A stretch of 32,901 nucleotides of DNA from Lachnospiraceae bacterium (GTDB taxonomy: Bacteria > Bacillota > Clostridia > Lachnospirales > Lachnospiraceae): the NCBI GenBank assembly GCA_030524635.1, contig JAUNGG010000044.1, positions 1,133 to 34,033 on the forward strand, written 5' to 3'. The notes beneath the pieces are model-generated. The model was not told the origin of the DNA, searched no databases, and saw only the letters and a list, made by a program, of their open reading frames with translations. The stretch's first letter is position 1, and every line of letters begins with the position of its first letter. Below, piece after piece: positions 1 to 7,100 of this stretch. A program made the position numbers and the translations under genes.

Positions 1-124
1 CGAAGTGCCCGTTTATACAGCGGGTACGGGACGGGAACTTTCTGTGACAGACCGCACATTCCATCTGGATTTCGCTTTCCAGATATTCTAACGGGGCCTT
101 GCAGATCAGACATTCTTCATTCAT
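1..124 (-). CDS. Cys-rich DUF5714-like protein, N-terminal fragment
   Basis: Open frame on the minus strand that starts at ATG 122-124 and runs off the left edge, so only about 41 residues are visible. A strong AAAGGAGG ribosome binding site lies about 11 bases upstream. The visible part has a CxxC pair (ECLICKAPLEY), then a CxxC pair (CAVCHRKF), then C-I-N-G-H-F. This spacing looks like a zinc-binding module and resembles the start of DUF5714 proteins, which are common and uncharacterised in Lachnospiraceae and methanogens. The family name is from memory of the Cys/His pattern; the rest of the protein is needed to confirm it. It lies downstream of tRNA-Trp on the same strand, separated by a terminator. 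Confidence 0.5.
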   Translation of the reverse strand, partial: MNEECLICKAPLEYLESEIQMECAVCHRKFPSRTRCINGHF

Positions 125-153
125 GGGAATTAATGCCTCCTTTGGGATTGGAT

Positions 154-184
154 AAAAAAAGCGGAGATCCAATCGGACCTCCGC
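154..184 (-). terminator. Intrinsic terminator of tRNA-Trp
   Basis: Read on the minus strand: a 10-bp stem (GCGGAGGTCC with GGATCTCCGC, one G-U pair), a GATT loop, and seven T residues. It sits 9 bases downstream of the mature tRNA 3' end. Confidence 0.9.
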
Positions 185-193
185 TTAATTCAG

Positions 194-264
194 CAGGGGA
201 AGAGGGGCTCGAACCCCCATCTACGGTTTTGGAGACCGCTGCTCTACCATTGAACTATTCCCCT
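194..264 (-). tRNA. tRNA-Trp (anticodon CCA)
   Basis: The cloverleaf was folded by hand. The acceptor stem pairs AGGGGAA with TTCCCCT and the D stem pairs GTTC with GAGC. The anticodon arm is GCGGT-CTCCAAA-ACCGT with CCA in the loop, and the T arm is GGGGG-TTCGAGC-CCCTC. The discriminator is G and the 3' CCA is not encoded. The gene stands alone, with its own promoter upstream and terminator downstream, rather than in a tRNA cluster. Confidence 0.95.
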
Positions 265-293
265 GAGCGATGTTGTTCCTTACAACGATGATT

Positions 294-322
294 ATCATAT
301 CACAGAAAAAATAATCTGTCAA
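294..322 (-). promoter_or_regulatory. Sigma-A promoter of tRNA-Trp
   Basis: On the minus strand TTGACA (317-322) is followed after 17 bases by TATGAT (294-299), which is near consensus. The tRNA begins about 30 bases downstream of the -10 box. Confidence 0.85.
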
Positions 323-434
323 TCGTTTCTTTCAAAATTTTTGTAATTTTTTGATGATTACATACAATTTTGTAAAAAACCCCAAAATCCCCTCCGGCAT
401 AAAGTAAAAACCATCCATTTTTCACAAGAAGTCC

Positions 435-463
435 TTGAAAGGAATCTCCGGATTTGCTATAAT
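435..463 (+). promoter_or_regulatory. Promoter of the first phosphofructokinase
   Basis: TTGAAA (435-440), 17-base spacer, perfect TATAAT (458-463). Transcription would start near 470 and leave a leader of about 90 bases. No gene is seen in the AT-rich stretch between the tRNA promoter and this site. Confidence 0.8.
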
Positions 464-559
464 AGCAAGAAATGATTTTTACAATCCGCCGAAGGCTTTT
501 TCTTGAAAGGAGTCTTGACCAGCGGAAAGATGAACAAAACTTGAAGGGGGACATTTATT

Positions 560-1798
560 ATGGCCAAAAAGGGAAATATTATCGTAGGACAATCGGGAGG
601 TCCTACATCTGTCATCAACTCCAGCTTAGCTGGTGTTTACAAGACCGCGAAGGAGAGAGGCTTCCACAAGGTATACGGAATGCTTCACGGAATTCAGGGA
701 TTTTTGGATGAGCAGTATGTAGACCTTTCTACCCAGATTCATTCGGATATGGATATTGAGCTTTTAAAGAGAACACCATCTGCATTCTTAGGCTCCTGCC
801 GCTATAAGCTGCCGGAGATCCATGAGAATCCGGAGATTTATGAGAAGATTTTCAGCATTCTGGATAAGCTGAACATCGAAGTATTTATCTATATCGGCGG
901 CAATGATTCCATGGATACCATCAAGAAGCTTTCAGATTATGCCATTGTTAAGGGACACCGCCAGAAGTTCTTAGGCGTTCCAAAGACCATCGACAACGAT
1001 TTGGCTCTTACGGATCACACCCCCGGATTCGGCAGTGCAGCGAAGTATATCGGCGCTTCTACCAAGGAGATCATCCGCGACGCATTAGGTCTTACTTATC
1101 ATAAGGCTATGATTACGGTGATCGAGGTTATGGGACGAAATGCAGGCTGGCTGACAGGAGCAACTGCTTTAGCCAGAACAGAGGAGTGCGAGGGCCCGGA
1201 TCTGATCTATCTGCCGGAGGTTCCGTTTGATATCGATAAATTCCTGAAGAAGGTTAAGGATCTGTTAAAGAAGAAGGATTCCGTTGTGGTTGCAGTATCC
1301 GAAGGAATCAAGCTGGAGGACGGCAGATATGTGTGCGAGCTTTCCGGCGGCGCTGACTATGTGGATGCATTCGGCCACAAGCAGTTACAGGGCACGGCAG
1401 CTTATCTGGCTGGTTTCTTACAGAATGAGATCGGCTGCAAGACCAGAAGCGTAGAGTTCTCCACTCTGCAGAGAAGCGCTTCCCATATGGCTTCCCGTGT
1501 GGATATCAATGAGGCCTTCATGGTAGGCGGCGCTGCAGTAAAGGCAGCAGATGAGGGTGATACCGGCAAGATGGTGGTAATCGACCGTGTTTCCGATGAT
1601 CCATACATGAGTGCAGCCGGCATTTATGATGTACATAAGATTGCCAACAATGAGAAGCTGGTGCCGAGAAACTGGCTGAACAAGGAAGGCAACTATGTAA
1701 CCGAGGATTTCTTAAATTACATTGAGCCGTTGATCCAGGGCGATTATCAGCCATTTATGGTAAATGGTCTGCCGCAGCATCTGGTTCTTAAAAAGTAA
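560..1798 (+). CDS. pfp: Pyrophosphate-type 6-phosphofructokinase (copy 1)
   Basis: Cytoplasmic glycolytic enzyme of 412 residues that phosphorylates fructose 6-phosphate. The N-terminal IIVGQSGGPTSVINSS is the PFK phosphate-binding loop. At residues 113-117 the sequence is GGNDS, so an Asp (116) occupies the position that is Gly in ATP-dependent enzymes. At 141-147 it reads PKTIDND, with Lys142 where ATP enzymes have Gly. In the PFK family this Asp/Lys pair marks use of pyrophosphate instead of ATP (EC 2.7.1.90). The TIDND catalytic Asp and the MGRNAGWL substrate-binding motif are intact. The start is ATG 560, preceded by AAGGGGG at 544-550. The gene is monocistronic, with its own promoter and terminator. 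A close paralog lies at 19846-21096. The donor preference is inferred from motifs. Confidence 0.93.
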   Translation: MAKKGNIIVGQSGGPTSVINSSLAGVYKTAKERGFHKVYGMLHGIQGFLDEQYVDLSTQIHSDMDIELLKRTPSAFLGSCRYKLPEIHENPEIYEKIFSILDKLNIEVFIYIGGNDSMDTIKKLSDYAIVKGHRQKFLGVPKTIDNDLALTDHTPGFGSAAKYIGASTKEIIRDALGLTYHKAMITVIEVMGRNAGWLTGATALARTEECEGPDLIYLPEVPFDIDKFLKKVKDLLKKKDSVVVAVSEGIKLEDGRYVCELSGGADYVDAFGHKQLQGTAAYLAGFLQNEIGCKTRSVEFSTLQRSASHMASRVDINEAFMVGGAAVKAADEGDTGKMVVIDRVSDDPYMSAAGIYDVHKIANNEKLVPRNWLNKEGNYVTEDFLNYIEPLIQGDYQPFMVNGLPQHLVLKK

Positions 1799-1854
1799 GA
1801 CCGGCAATGGATTTATCTATTTTGTGAGAATTAAATAGAATTTGCCAATGAGAT

Positions 1855-1900
1855 AAAAGGTAAAATGATGGTTTGATTTTTCATCATTTTACCTTTTTTT
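1855..1900 (+). terminator. Intrinsic terminator after phosphofructokinase 1
   Basis: GGTAAAATGATG (1859-1870) pairs perfectly with CATCATTTTACC (1882-1893) around an 11-base loop. Flanking A and T runs extend the stem, and seven T residues follow. Confidence 0.92.
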
Positions 1901-1926
1901 GACAAATATGGAAAATAGTGTATAAA
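1899..1926 (+). promoter_or_regulatory. Possible distal promoter of the HPr-like gene
   Basis: TTGACA (1899-1904) overlaps the T run of the preceding terminator. A 16-base spacer and TATAAA (1921-1926) follow. The RNA would begin near 1933 and contain a small hairpin at about 1929-1951 before the second promoter. Confidence 0.5.
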
Positions 1927-2000
1927 ACTTCCGAGCGAAAAATCGCGGAAATTGGGCAGATGGTTCAAGAAATAAGGGGAAGACAGGTTTTTATTGGAAT

Positions 2001-2029
2001 TTGACTTTTATTTTCAATCATGCTATAAC
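2001..2029 (+). promoter_or_regulatory. Proximal promoter of the HPr-like gene
   Basis: TTGACT (2001-2006), 17-base spacer, TATAAC (2024-2029). This gives a leader of about 55 bases before ATG 2092. Confidence 0.7.
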
Positions 2030-2091
2030 TATGAACATCACTTGAGGCGTCACATCACAAGCATGTGATTCAAAAAAGGAGATTGATAAAT

Positions 2092-2331
2092 ATGGAAGAA
2101 ATGAGAATTAAACTGTTAACCGTTGCTGATGCAAAGGACTTTGTGGCTCATGCATCAAAGTGCGATTTCGATATTGATGTATATTACAACCGTGTTATCA
2201 TTGATGCAAAATCCTTGCTGGGTGTGCTGAGCCTTGATCTGACCCGTGTTCTGACCGTAAATGTCCATGGAGAGGATGAAGAGTTTACCAGCTATTTAAA
2301 GAAGCTGGCAGAGAGAACCATGGCTGCATGA
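2092..2331 (+). CDS. HPr/Crh-like protein lacking the active-site histidine
   Basis: Protein of 79 residues. The start is ATG 2092, with AAGGAG at 2076-2081; an upstream in-frame GTG at 2065 is ignored because it lies 5' of this site. The C-terminal two thirds follow the HPr fold, including DAKSLLGVLSLDL with Ser41 at the place of regulatory Ser46. The GlHARPA loop that carries phosphorylatable His15 is absent: the N-terminus runs straight from KLLTVADAK into the first helix, about five residues shorter than HPr. It therefore cannot carry phosphate in the PTS in the normal way. The closest known functional model is Crh of Bacillus, which lacks His15 and acts only through Ser46-P as a cofactor for catabolite control. 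Its position beside a glycolytic kinase suits such a role, but that is inference. Confidence 0.8.
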   Translation: MEEMRIKLLTVADAKDFVAHASKCDFDIDVYYNRVIIDAKSLLGVLSLDLTRVLTVNVHGEDEEFTSYLKKLAERTMAA

Positions 2332-2383
2332 TCAAACATCGATATCGCAATAGAATATTGCTGAATTGCTGATATAGGAGGAT

Positions 2384-2425
2384 GCTTCACGATGAAGAGT
2401 CATCGTGGGGCGTTTTCTTTTTTTT
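2384..2425 (+). terminator. Intrinsic terminator of the HPr-like gene
   Basis: A 12-bp stem, GCTTCACGATGA (2384-2395) with TCATCGTGGGGC (2400-2411) including two G-U pairs, has an AGAG loop. A long T-rich tract (GTTTTC then T's) follows. Confidence 0.9.
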
Positions 2426-2455
2426 ACAATTTTTGAAAATATGATGCAATAATAT

Positions 2456-2500
2456 TTGACAAAATCAAGTAAAAATCATATACTTGACTTTATCAAGTAT
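2456..2500 (+). promoter_or_regulatory. bilQR promoter with two operator-like inverted repeats
   Basis: TTGACA (2456-2461), 17-base spacer, TATACT (2479-2484). A perfect inverted repeat, ATACTTGA-N5-TCAAGTAT (2480-2500), covers the -10 box and the start of transcription. A shorter copy with the same 5-base centre, TTGA-N5-TCAA, lies at 2456-2468 over the -35 box. Paired sites like these, directly upstream of a MarR gene, are the usual sign of autorepression released by a small ligand. Confidence 0.82.
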
Positions 2501-2514
2501 AAAAGGAGGATACT

Positions 2515-2928
2515 ATGAACAAGAGTTTGGCTTATTATGTTTCGATTCTGCGAAGGGAATTTGTCAGCAGCTGTAATCATCAGCTGCAGCTTTATGACCT
2601 GTCAGTTGGACTTGTTTACCCGATCTTATACATCGGAAACCATCCTGGATGTTCCCCGAAAAATGTAATATTGGCTTTGCATATGGATTGGGGGCAGGGG
2701 CAGAGGTCCTTGGATAAGCTGGAGGCCAGAGGGCTGCTGCGGAAGGAAAAAAATCCGGAGGACCGACGGGCCTATCTGCTGTATTTGACGGATCAGGGGC
2801 AGGAGATCTTTCAAAAGAGCCGGGAGATGACCGCAGCCTGGGATGAAGAGCAGCTGGCAATTCTGACTGATGAAGAGCAGAGGCTGCTGCTTCAACTTCT
2901 TCAGAAGGTGCTGAAAAAGGAGCAATAG
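2515..2928 (+). CDS. bilQ: MarR-family transcriptional regulator, probable BilQ
   Basis: Protein of 137 residues, the usual MarR length. It has an N-terminal dimerisation helix, a central winged helix-turn-helix (about residues 45-100) with the family signature LEARGLLRKEKNPEDRRA in the wing, and a C-terminal helix. AAAGGAGG lies just upstream of ATG 2515. The gene precedes the OYE-type reductase by 25 bases with no terminator, so the two form an operon. The promoter carries two matching inverted repeats, pointing to autorepression. MarR family membership is secure. The name bilQ rests on the partner gene, because gut bilirubin reductase loci are reported to carry a MarR-type regulator with that name. 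The inducing ligand is unknown; bilirubin or a related tetrapyrrole would be the obvious candidate. Confidence 0.8.
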   Translation: MNKSLAYYVSILRREFVSSCNHQLQLYDLSVGLVYPILYIGNHPGCSPKNVILALHMDWGQGQRSLDKLEARGLLRKEKNPEDRRAYLLYLTDQGQEIFQKSREMTAAWDEEQLAILTDEEQRLLLQLLQKVLKKEQ

Positions 2929-2953
2929 GTCAAATCAAGAAGGAGAGTTGTGT

Positions 2954-4081
2954 ATGTATGAAAGGATATTAAGTCCGGTGAAGCTTGGAAACGTGGAGTT
3001 GAAAAACCGGATTCTGTTTGCTCCCACATCTATGGGACTTTCAGAAGCAGAGATGGAGCAGCGGATCGAGGCGATTGCCGCCGGCGGCTGTGCCATGATC
3101 ATATTGGGAGATGTTCCTGTGCTGCCCTCCTGCCTGGGGCACAGCCTTTATGACAGGAAGGGCTTTCGGTATTACCAGAAGCTGACTGCCATTGCACACC
3201 GGCATGACTGCCGGATCTGTGCCCAGCTTCATCAGTCAGACAGTGACGTAAAGAGGATGCTCCGCTACATCCCCGGAATCCTGACGAAGAAAATTTCAGC
3301 CAGGGAGCTTCGTCCGCTGCTGAATGCACAGGTGGCTCCTTATATATCCGGGATGCCGAAAAGAAAAATAAAAAAGATCACAAATGCCTTTGGAGATGCC
3401 GCTGTCCTGGCTCAAAAAGCCGGATTTGACATGGTACAGGTTCATGGTGACCGGATGTGCGGCAGCTTCAGCTCGGCTGTGTTCAATCACCGCACCGATG
3501 AGTATGGGGGAAACGCTGTAAATCGGGCACGTTTTGCAGTGGAAGCAGTTTCGTCCATCCGCAGGAAGGCTCCGGAGCTTACCATCGACTATAAGCTGGC
3601 CGTCCGCCAGGAGAATCCTCATTATGGAAATGCAGGAGTGCTGGAGGAGGAGATTGGTGTATTTGTGACCATGCTGGAGCAGGCTGGTGTCAGCAGCTTC
3701 CATGTGGCATTAGCAGATCACTCGGATCTGGAGGACACCATTCCGGGAGCCAGACATCCAGAGTTTTCTGAGGAAGGGTGCTTTTTAAAGTTTTGTGATC
3801 AGGTCAGGCAGTATACACTTCTGCCTGTTTGCGGGGTAGGAGGACTGGTTCATCCGGAATTTATTGAGAAGCAGATCGGGGATGGCCGGATCCAGTGTGC
3901 GGCTATGAGCCGTCAGCTGATTGCCGATCCTGATTGGGTGAGGAAATTAGCATCAGGAGAAGAAGGGAAGATCCATTACTGCGTCCGATGCAATAAACGC
4001 TGCCTGGGCGGCATGATGGAGCATCAGGGCGTCCACTGCATTTATGAGCAGAAGAAAAAGGGCAGCAGTGAAAGGATCTGA
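2954..4081 (+). CDS. bilR: Old-yellow-enzyme-type reductase, probable bilirubin reductase BilR
   Basis: Protein of 375 residues. ATG 2954 is preferred over TTG 2948 because AAGGAG at 2940-2945 is 8 bases upstream. The N-terminus (LSPVKLGNVELKNRILFAPTSMG) is the FMN barrel of the NADH:flavin oxidoreductase family related to 2,4-dienoyl-CoA reductase. Cysteines 343, 346, 350 and 362 give the CxxCx3Cx11C iron-sulphur motif. Where dienoyl-CoA reductases read HGAHGY, this protein reads HGDR, with Asp166 and Arg167. From memory, that motif with that numbering is what was described for BilR, the gut enzyme that reduces bilirubin to urobilinogen. The protein is the short form and lacks the C-terminal pyridine-nucleotide domain of full dienoyl-CoA reductases. 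No flavodoxin-like bilS follows. If it is not BilR it is another ene-reductase. Confidence 0.85.
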   Translation: MYERILSPVKLGNVELKNRILFAPTSMGLSEAEMEQRIEAIAAGGCAMIILGDVPVLPSCLGHSLYDRKGFRYYQKLTAIAHRHDCRICAQLHQSDSDVKRMLRYIPGILTKKISARELRPLLNAQVAPYISGMPKRKIKKITNAFGDAAVLAQKAGFDMVQVHGDRMCGSFSSAVFNHRTDEYGGNAVNRARFAVEAVSSIRRKAPELTIDYKLAVRQENPHYGNAGVLEEEIGVFVTMLEQAGVSSFHVALADHSDLEDTIPGARHPEFSEEGCFLKFCDQVRQYTLLPVCGVGGLVHPEFIEKQIGDGRIQCAAMSRQLIADPDWVRKLASGEEGKIHYCVRCNKRCLGGMMEHQGVHCIYEQKKKGSSERI

Positions 4082-4105
4082 ACGGTTATAAGAAAAGGGG
4101 AAACG

Positions 4106-4150
4106 CGACAGCGCCTATCGGGAGGAGGGCAGCATTTAAAAAGGCTGTCG
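4106..4150 (+). other. Inverted repeat in the bilR to hydrolase gap
   Basis: CGACAGC (4106-4112) and GCTGTCG (4144-4150) are perfect inverted repeats 31 bases apart, between bilR and the large secreted protein. No T run follows, so this is not a normal terminator. It could be a leader hairpin or a regulator site. I see no convincing promoter in this 93-base gap, so the large gene may be read from the bilQR promoter. Confidence 0.4.
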
Positions 4151-4174
4151 GACAAAAACTAAGGAGGCGTAAGG

Positions 4175-7100
4175 ATGGAACTATATAATGGGAAGAGAAG
4201 ATTGGCTGCAGCATTGATCACATCTATGATGTTGACCAGCATTGCTCCGTCATATACTTCGGCAGGTTTTATTTCCAGTACTGGGAATATCCATAAGACA
4301 TGGAGAACGGAGGACGGCCGCACAGCAAGCGGCTCTGATGCAGACGATCTGGGAGGCGGCAGCAGTGAGAAGCCAGACGGTTCAGGGGACGGCAGTGAGA
4401 AGCCAGATGATTCTGGTGAGAGCAGTACGAAACCAGATGGGTCAGTGGAGAACATTGCCAAGCCGGACAGTCCGGCGGGGAGCAGTACGAAACCAGGCAG
4501 CCATAGCGGAAGCAGCCTAAGGCCAGACGGCTCCAAGGCAAGCCATTCCAATGCATCGGCAGCCAAGGCTACCAGCTCCAATGCAGGGAGTGTTCTGGCC
4601 AGTCCTTCTGTGGTGAAGCCTCCGATTCTGGATGAAGCCTCCCAGCTGCCTCGTCCAGTTGCTGCAGCGGCGGTATCGTTTAATCAGAAGGCAGAGTTTG
4701 TGGATACCAGAGGCAGAGTGATTTCCGGGGAGGAATATGATATTCCGGAAACCGAGGACAGCTTCCCCTATCTGAGTCAGGGAGAAGGACGGACGAAGGG
4801 AAAGATCAATCTGGCGGATTACGGGTATGTGGAGAAGGAGTACTTTTTAAAAGGAAACGCAAATGTCTATGACCTGAAGAATGGGAGGTTAGCTACCAAA
4901 AGCAATGCAGAATATGTGAACCGGATTCTGGTATTCCAGCCGGAGGATGCGGCTGATTTTAACGGAGCAGTCTATGTGGACATCCTGAATGCCAGCAGTA
5001 AGGTGGATGTTCCTGATATCTGGAGGCGAAGCTACGATTTCTTTATGAATTCCGGGTACATTTACATTGGAATTACCTCGAAGGATGTGAATGTCCAGGC
5101 ATTGAAGCGGTTTGATCCTGACCGTTATCATGTGCTGAGCTGGAAAGTTAATGGCAAGGATGAAAACGGGCTGTTCTGGGATATGCTTGGCCAGCTTGGA
5201 GCTCTGATCAAGGAGGAGGATTCCCCCTTGCTTTACGGCGGGGATTACAGCGGCAGCGTGTCCAGCTATGTGGTAGGGCAGTCTCAGTCCGGCTGGTATG
5301 TGAATACCTTCAGCAACTGCTTCGGCGGGGCAAATTACCTGCTGGACGACACGTTGACTGAGGATGATATCCAGGAACTGGAGGGAGAGCCTCATATTTA
5401 TGATGGTTTTCTGAATGTGGTAGGCGGCATGATGGATGCTCCCATTGGAACGAAGCAGACGGACAGCGCCAGAATCCTTCAGCCGGTGAAGCCTTCCAAT
5501 GTGCCGTTTATTCTGTTGGTTGGCGAGAACGATTATAATCCGGCTCCGGTCCGCCCGGATTCTGACGAGGAGGATGGCAAATACCGTCATTATGTCATTG
5601 CCGGCGGCGCCCATTCCAGCAAGGTATTTCTGCCGGACCCGGTAGATGAGCTGATGCTGCGGGCGGGCAGACCGGCAGGGGACTATCCGGAATTTAAGAA
5701 AGGGAAGGATGGGAACCAGCCGAACACGGTCAGTGATATGAATATGGATGTGTTCATCAATGCAGCCATGGAAAATCTGCATCAGTGGGCATGTGATGGG
5801 CTGGAAGCTCCTTATGGCCCCTCGACCGATGAAATTGACGGAAATATGTCTGGTATGCAGTTTATCCCGGAACGGGATTCTTATGGAAATATGACAACGG
5901 GAATCCTGTCGCCCCAGCTTTCCGTTCCGGTGGCAGCCTATTATGGCGGCGCCAATGGTACCTTTAGTACCAATGGAGGCTCCATGATCTATCTGGATCA
6001 GAGCGTGCTGAACGATCTGTATGAGGACCGGGAGGATTATCTGCGCCAGTATGAGGCAGCTTTAGATGAGATGATCCAGGAAGGCTGGATTTTGGAGCTG
6101 GATCGGGAAAAGCTTCTGGAGATTGCCAGAATGGAGCCTGTTTTTGGAACCAGGGGCAAGGATGCAGAGCGGATCGAAGAAGCCATGGGGGAGGTTCCGG
6201 AGCTTACCGTTCTTTCCAGGACGCAGACTGGTGCTGGAGAAGAAACCTGGTATCAGGTAAAGGGCAGCGCCAATATGTATGGAATCCTTCATGATAATCT
6301 CCCTTACTGCAGAAGGATGCAGTCTCTTTCTTACATCAATGCTGCCCGTGTGGCAGTCCCGGAACATATGACTGGTGACGTGATCCTGGATCTGATCTTT
6401 GAAGGTGAGCCGGAAGCGGATGTATCGCAGTATATGAAGGCAGGGACGGTTTATGTAGGAATTACCGCAGATCCGAAGGCAGCAGAGGAAAAGGGCGGCA
6501 GCTGGAAGATCCCATACAAGACCAATGAGCCCAGAACGGAATCCGGACTGGTGTGGGATATCATCAGCCAGATGGCAGCAGCTGTCAGAAACGGATCATT
6601 ATTTGAACTTCCTTCAGGCGGTGCTTGGAATATCCGGCTGGGTGCAGATGGAAAGGATGCAGGGATTGCAGCAACCTATCAGCTGGTATTTAACGGTTTT
6701 GACACTTACGGAGTCACATCAGCCATGTCTGGAGGAGCTGTGGCGTTAAATGATATCGACAAAGAGATCCTGCCGGCAGAACCGGCTAAAGCATGGTTTG
6801 ACCGGATCCGATATCAGGAGAACGGCGCCGGCGGGCCGGTGATCGGTGCCACCACCAAGAACATTCTGGAACAGGATGGAAATTATTTTAAGGATTCCAA
6901 TGGAAATGGGCTGCTGGATGCTTACGAGGACTGGCGTCTGGAGCCGGAGGAGCGGGCAGAGGACCTGGTGTCCAGAATGACTGTGGATGATAAGATCGGC
7001 ATGATGTTTAATAATTCCAGAGGCATGGGCATGTACCAAAAGGATAAGAAAAAGGTTGATGCCACCGGACTGCTGGATGAGGAAGTAAGGCAGAAGAATG

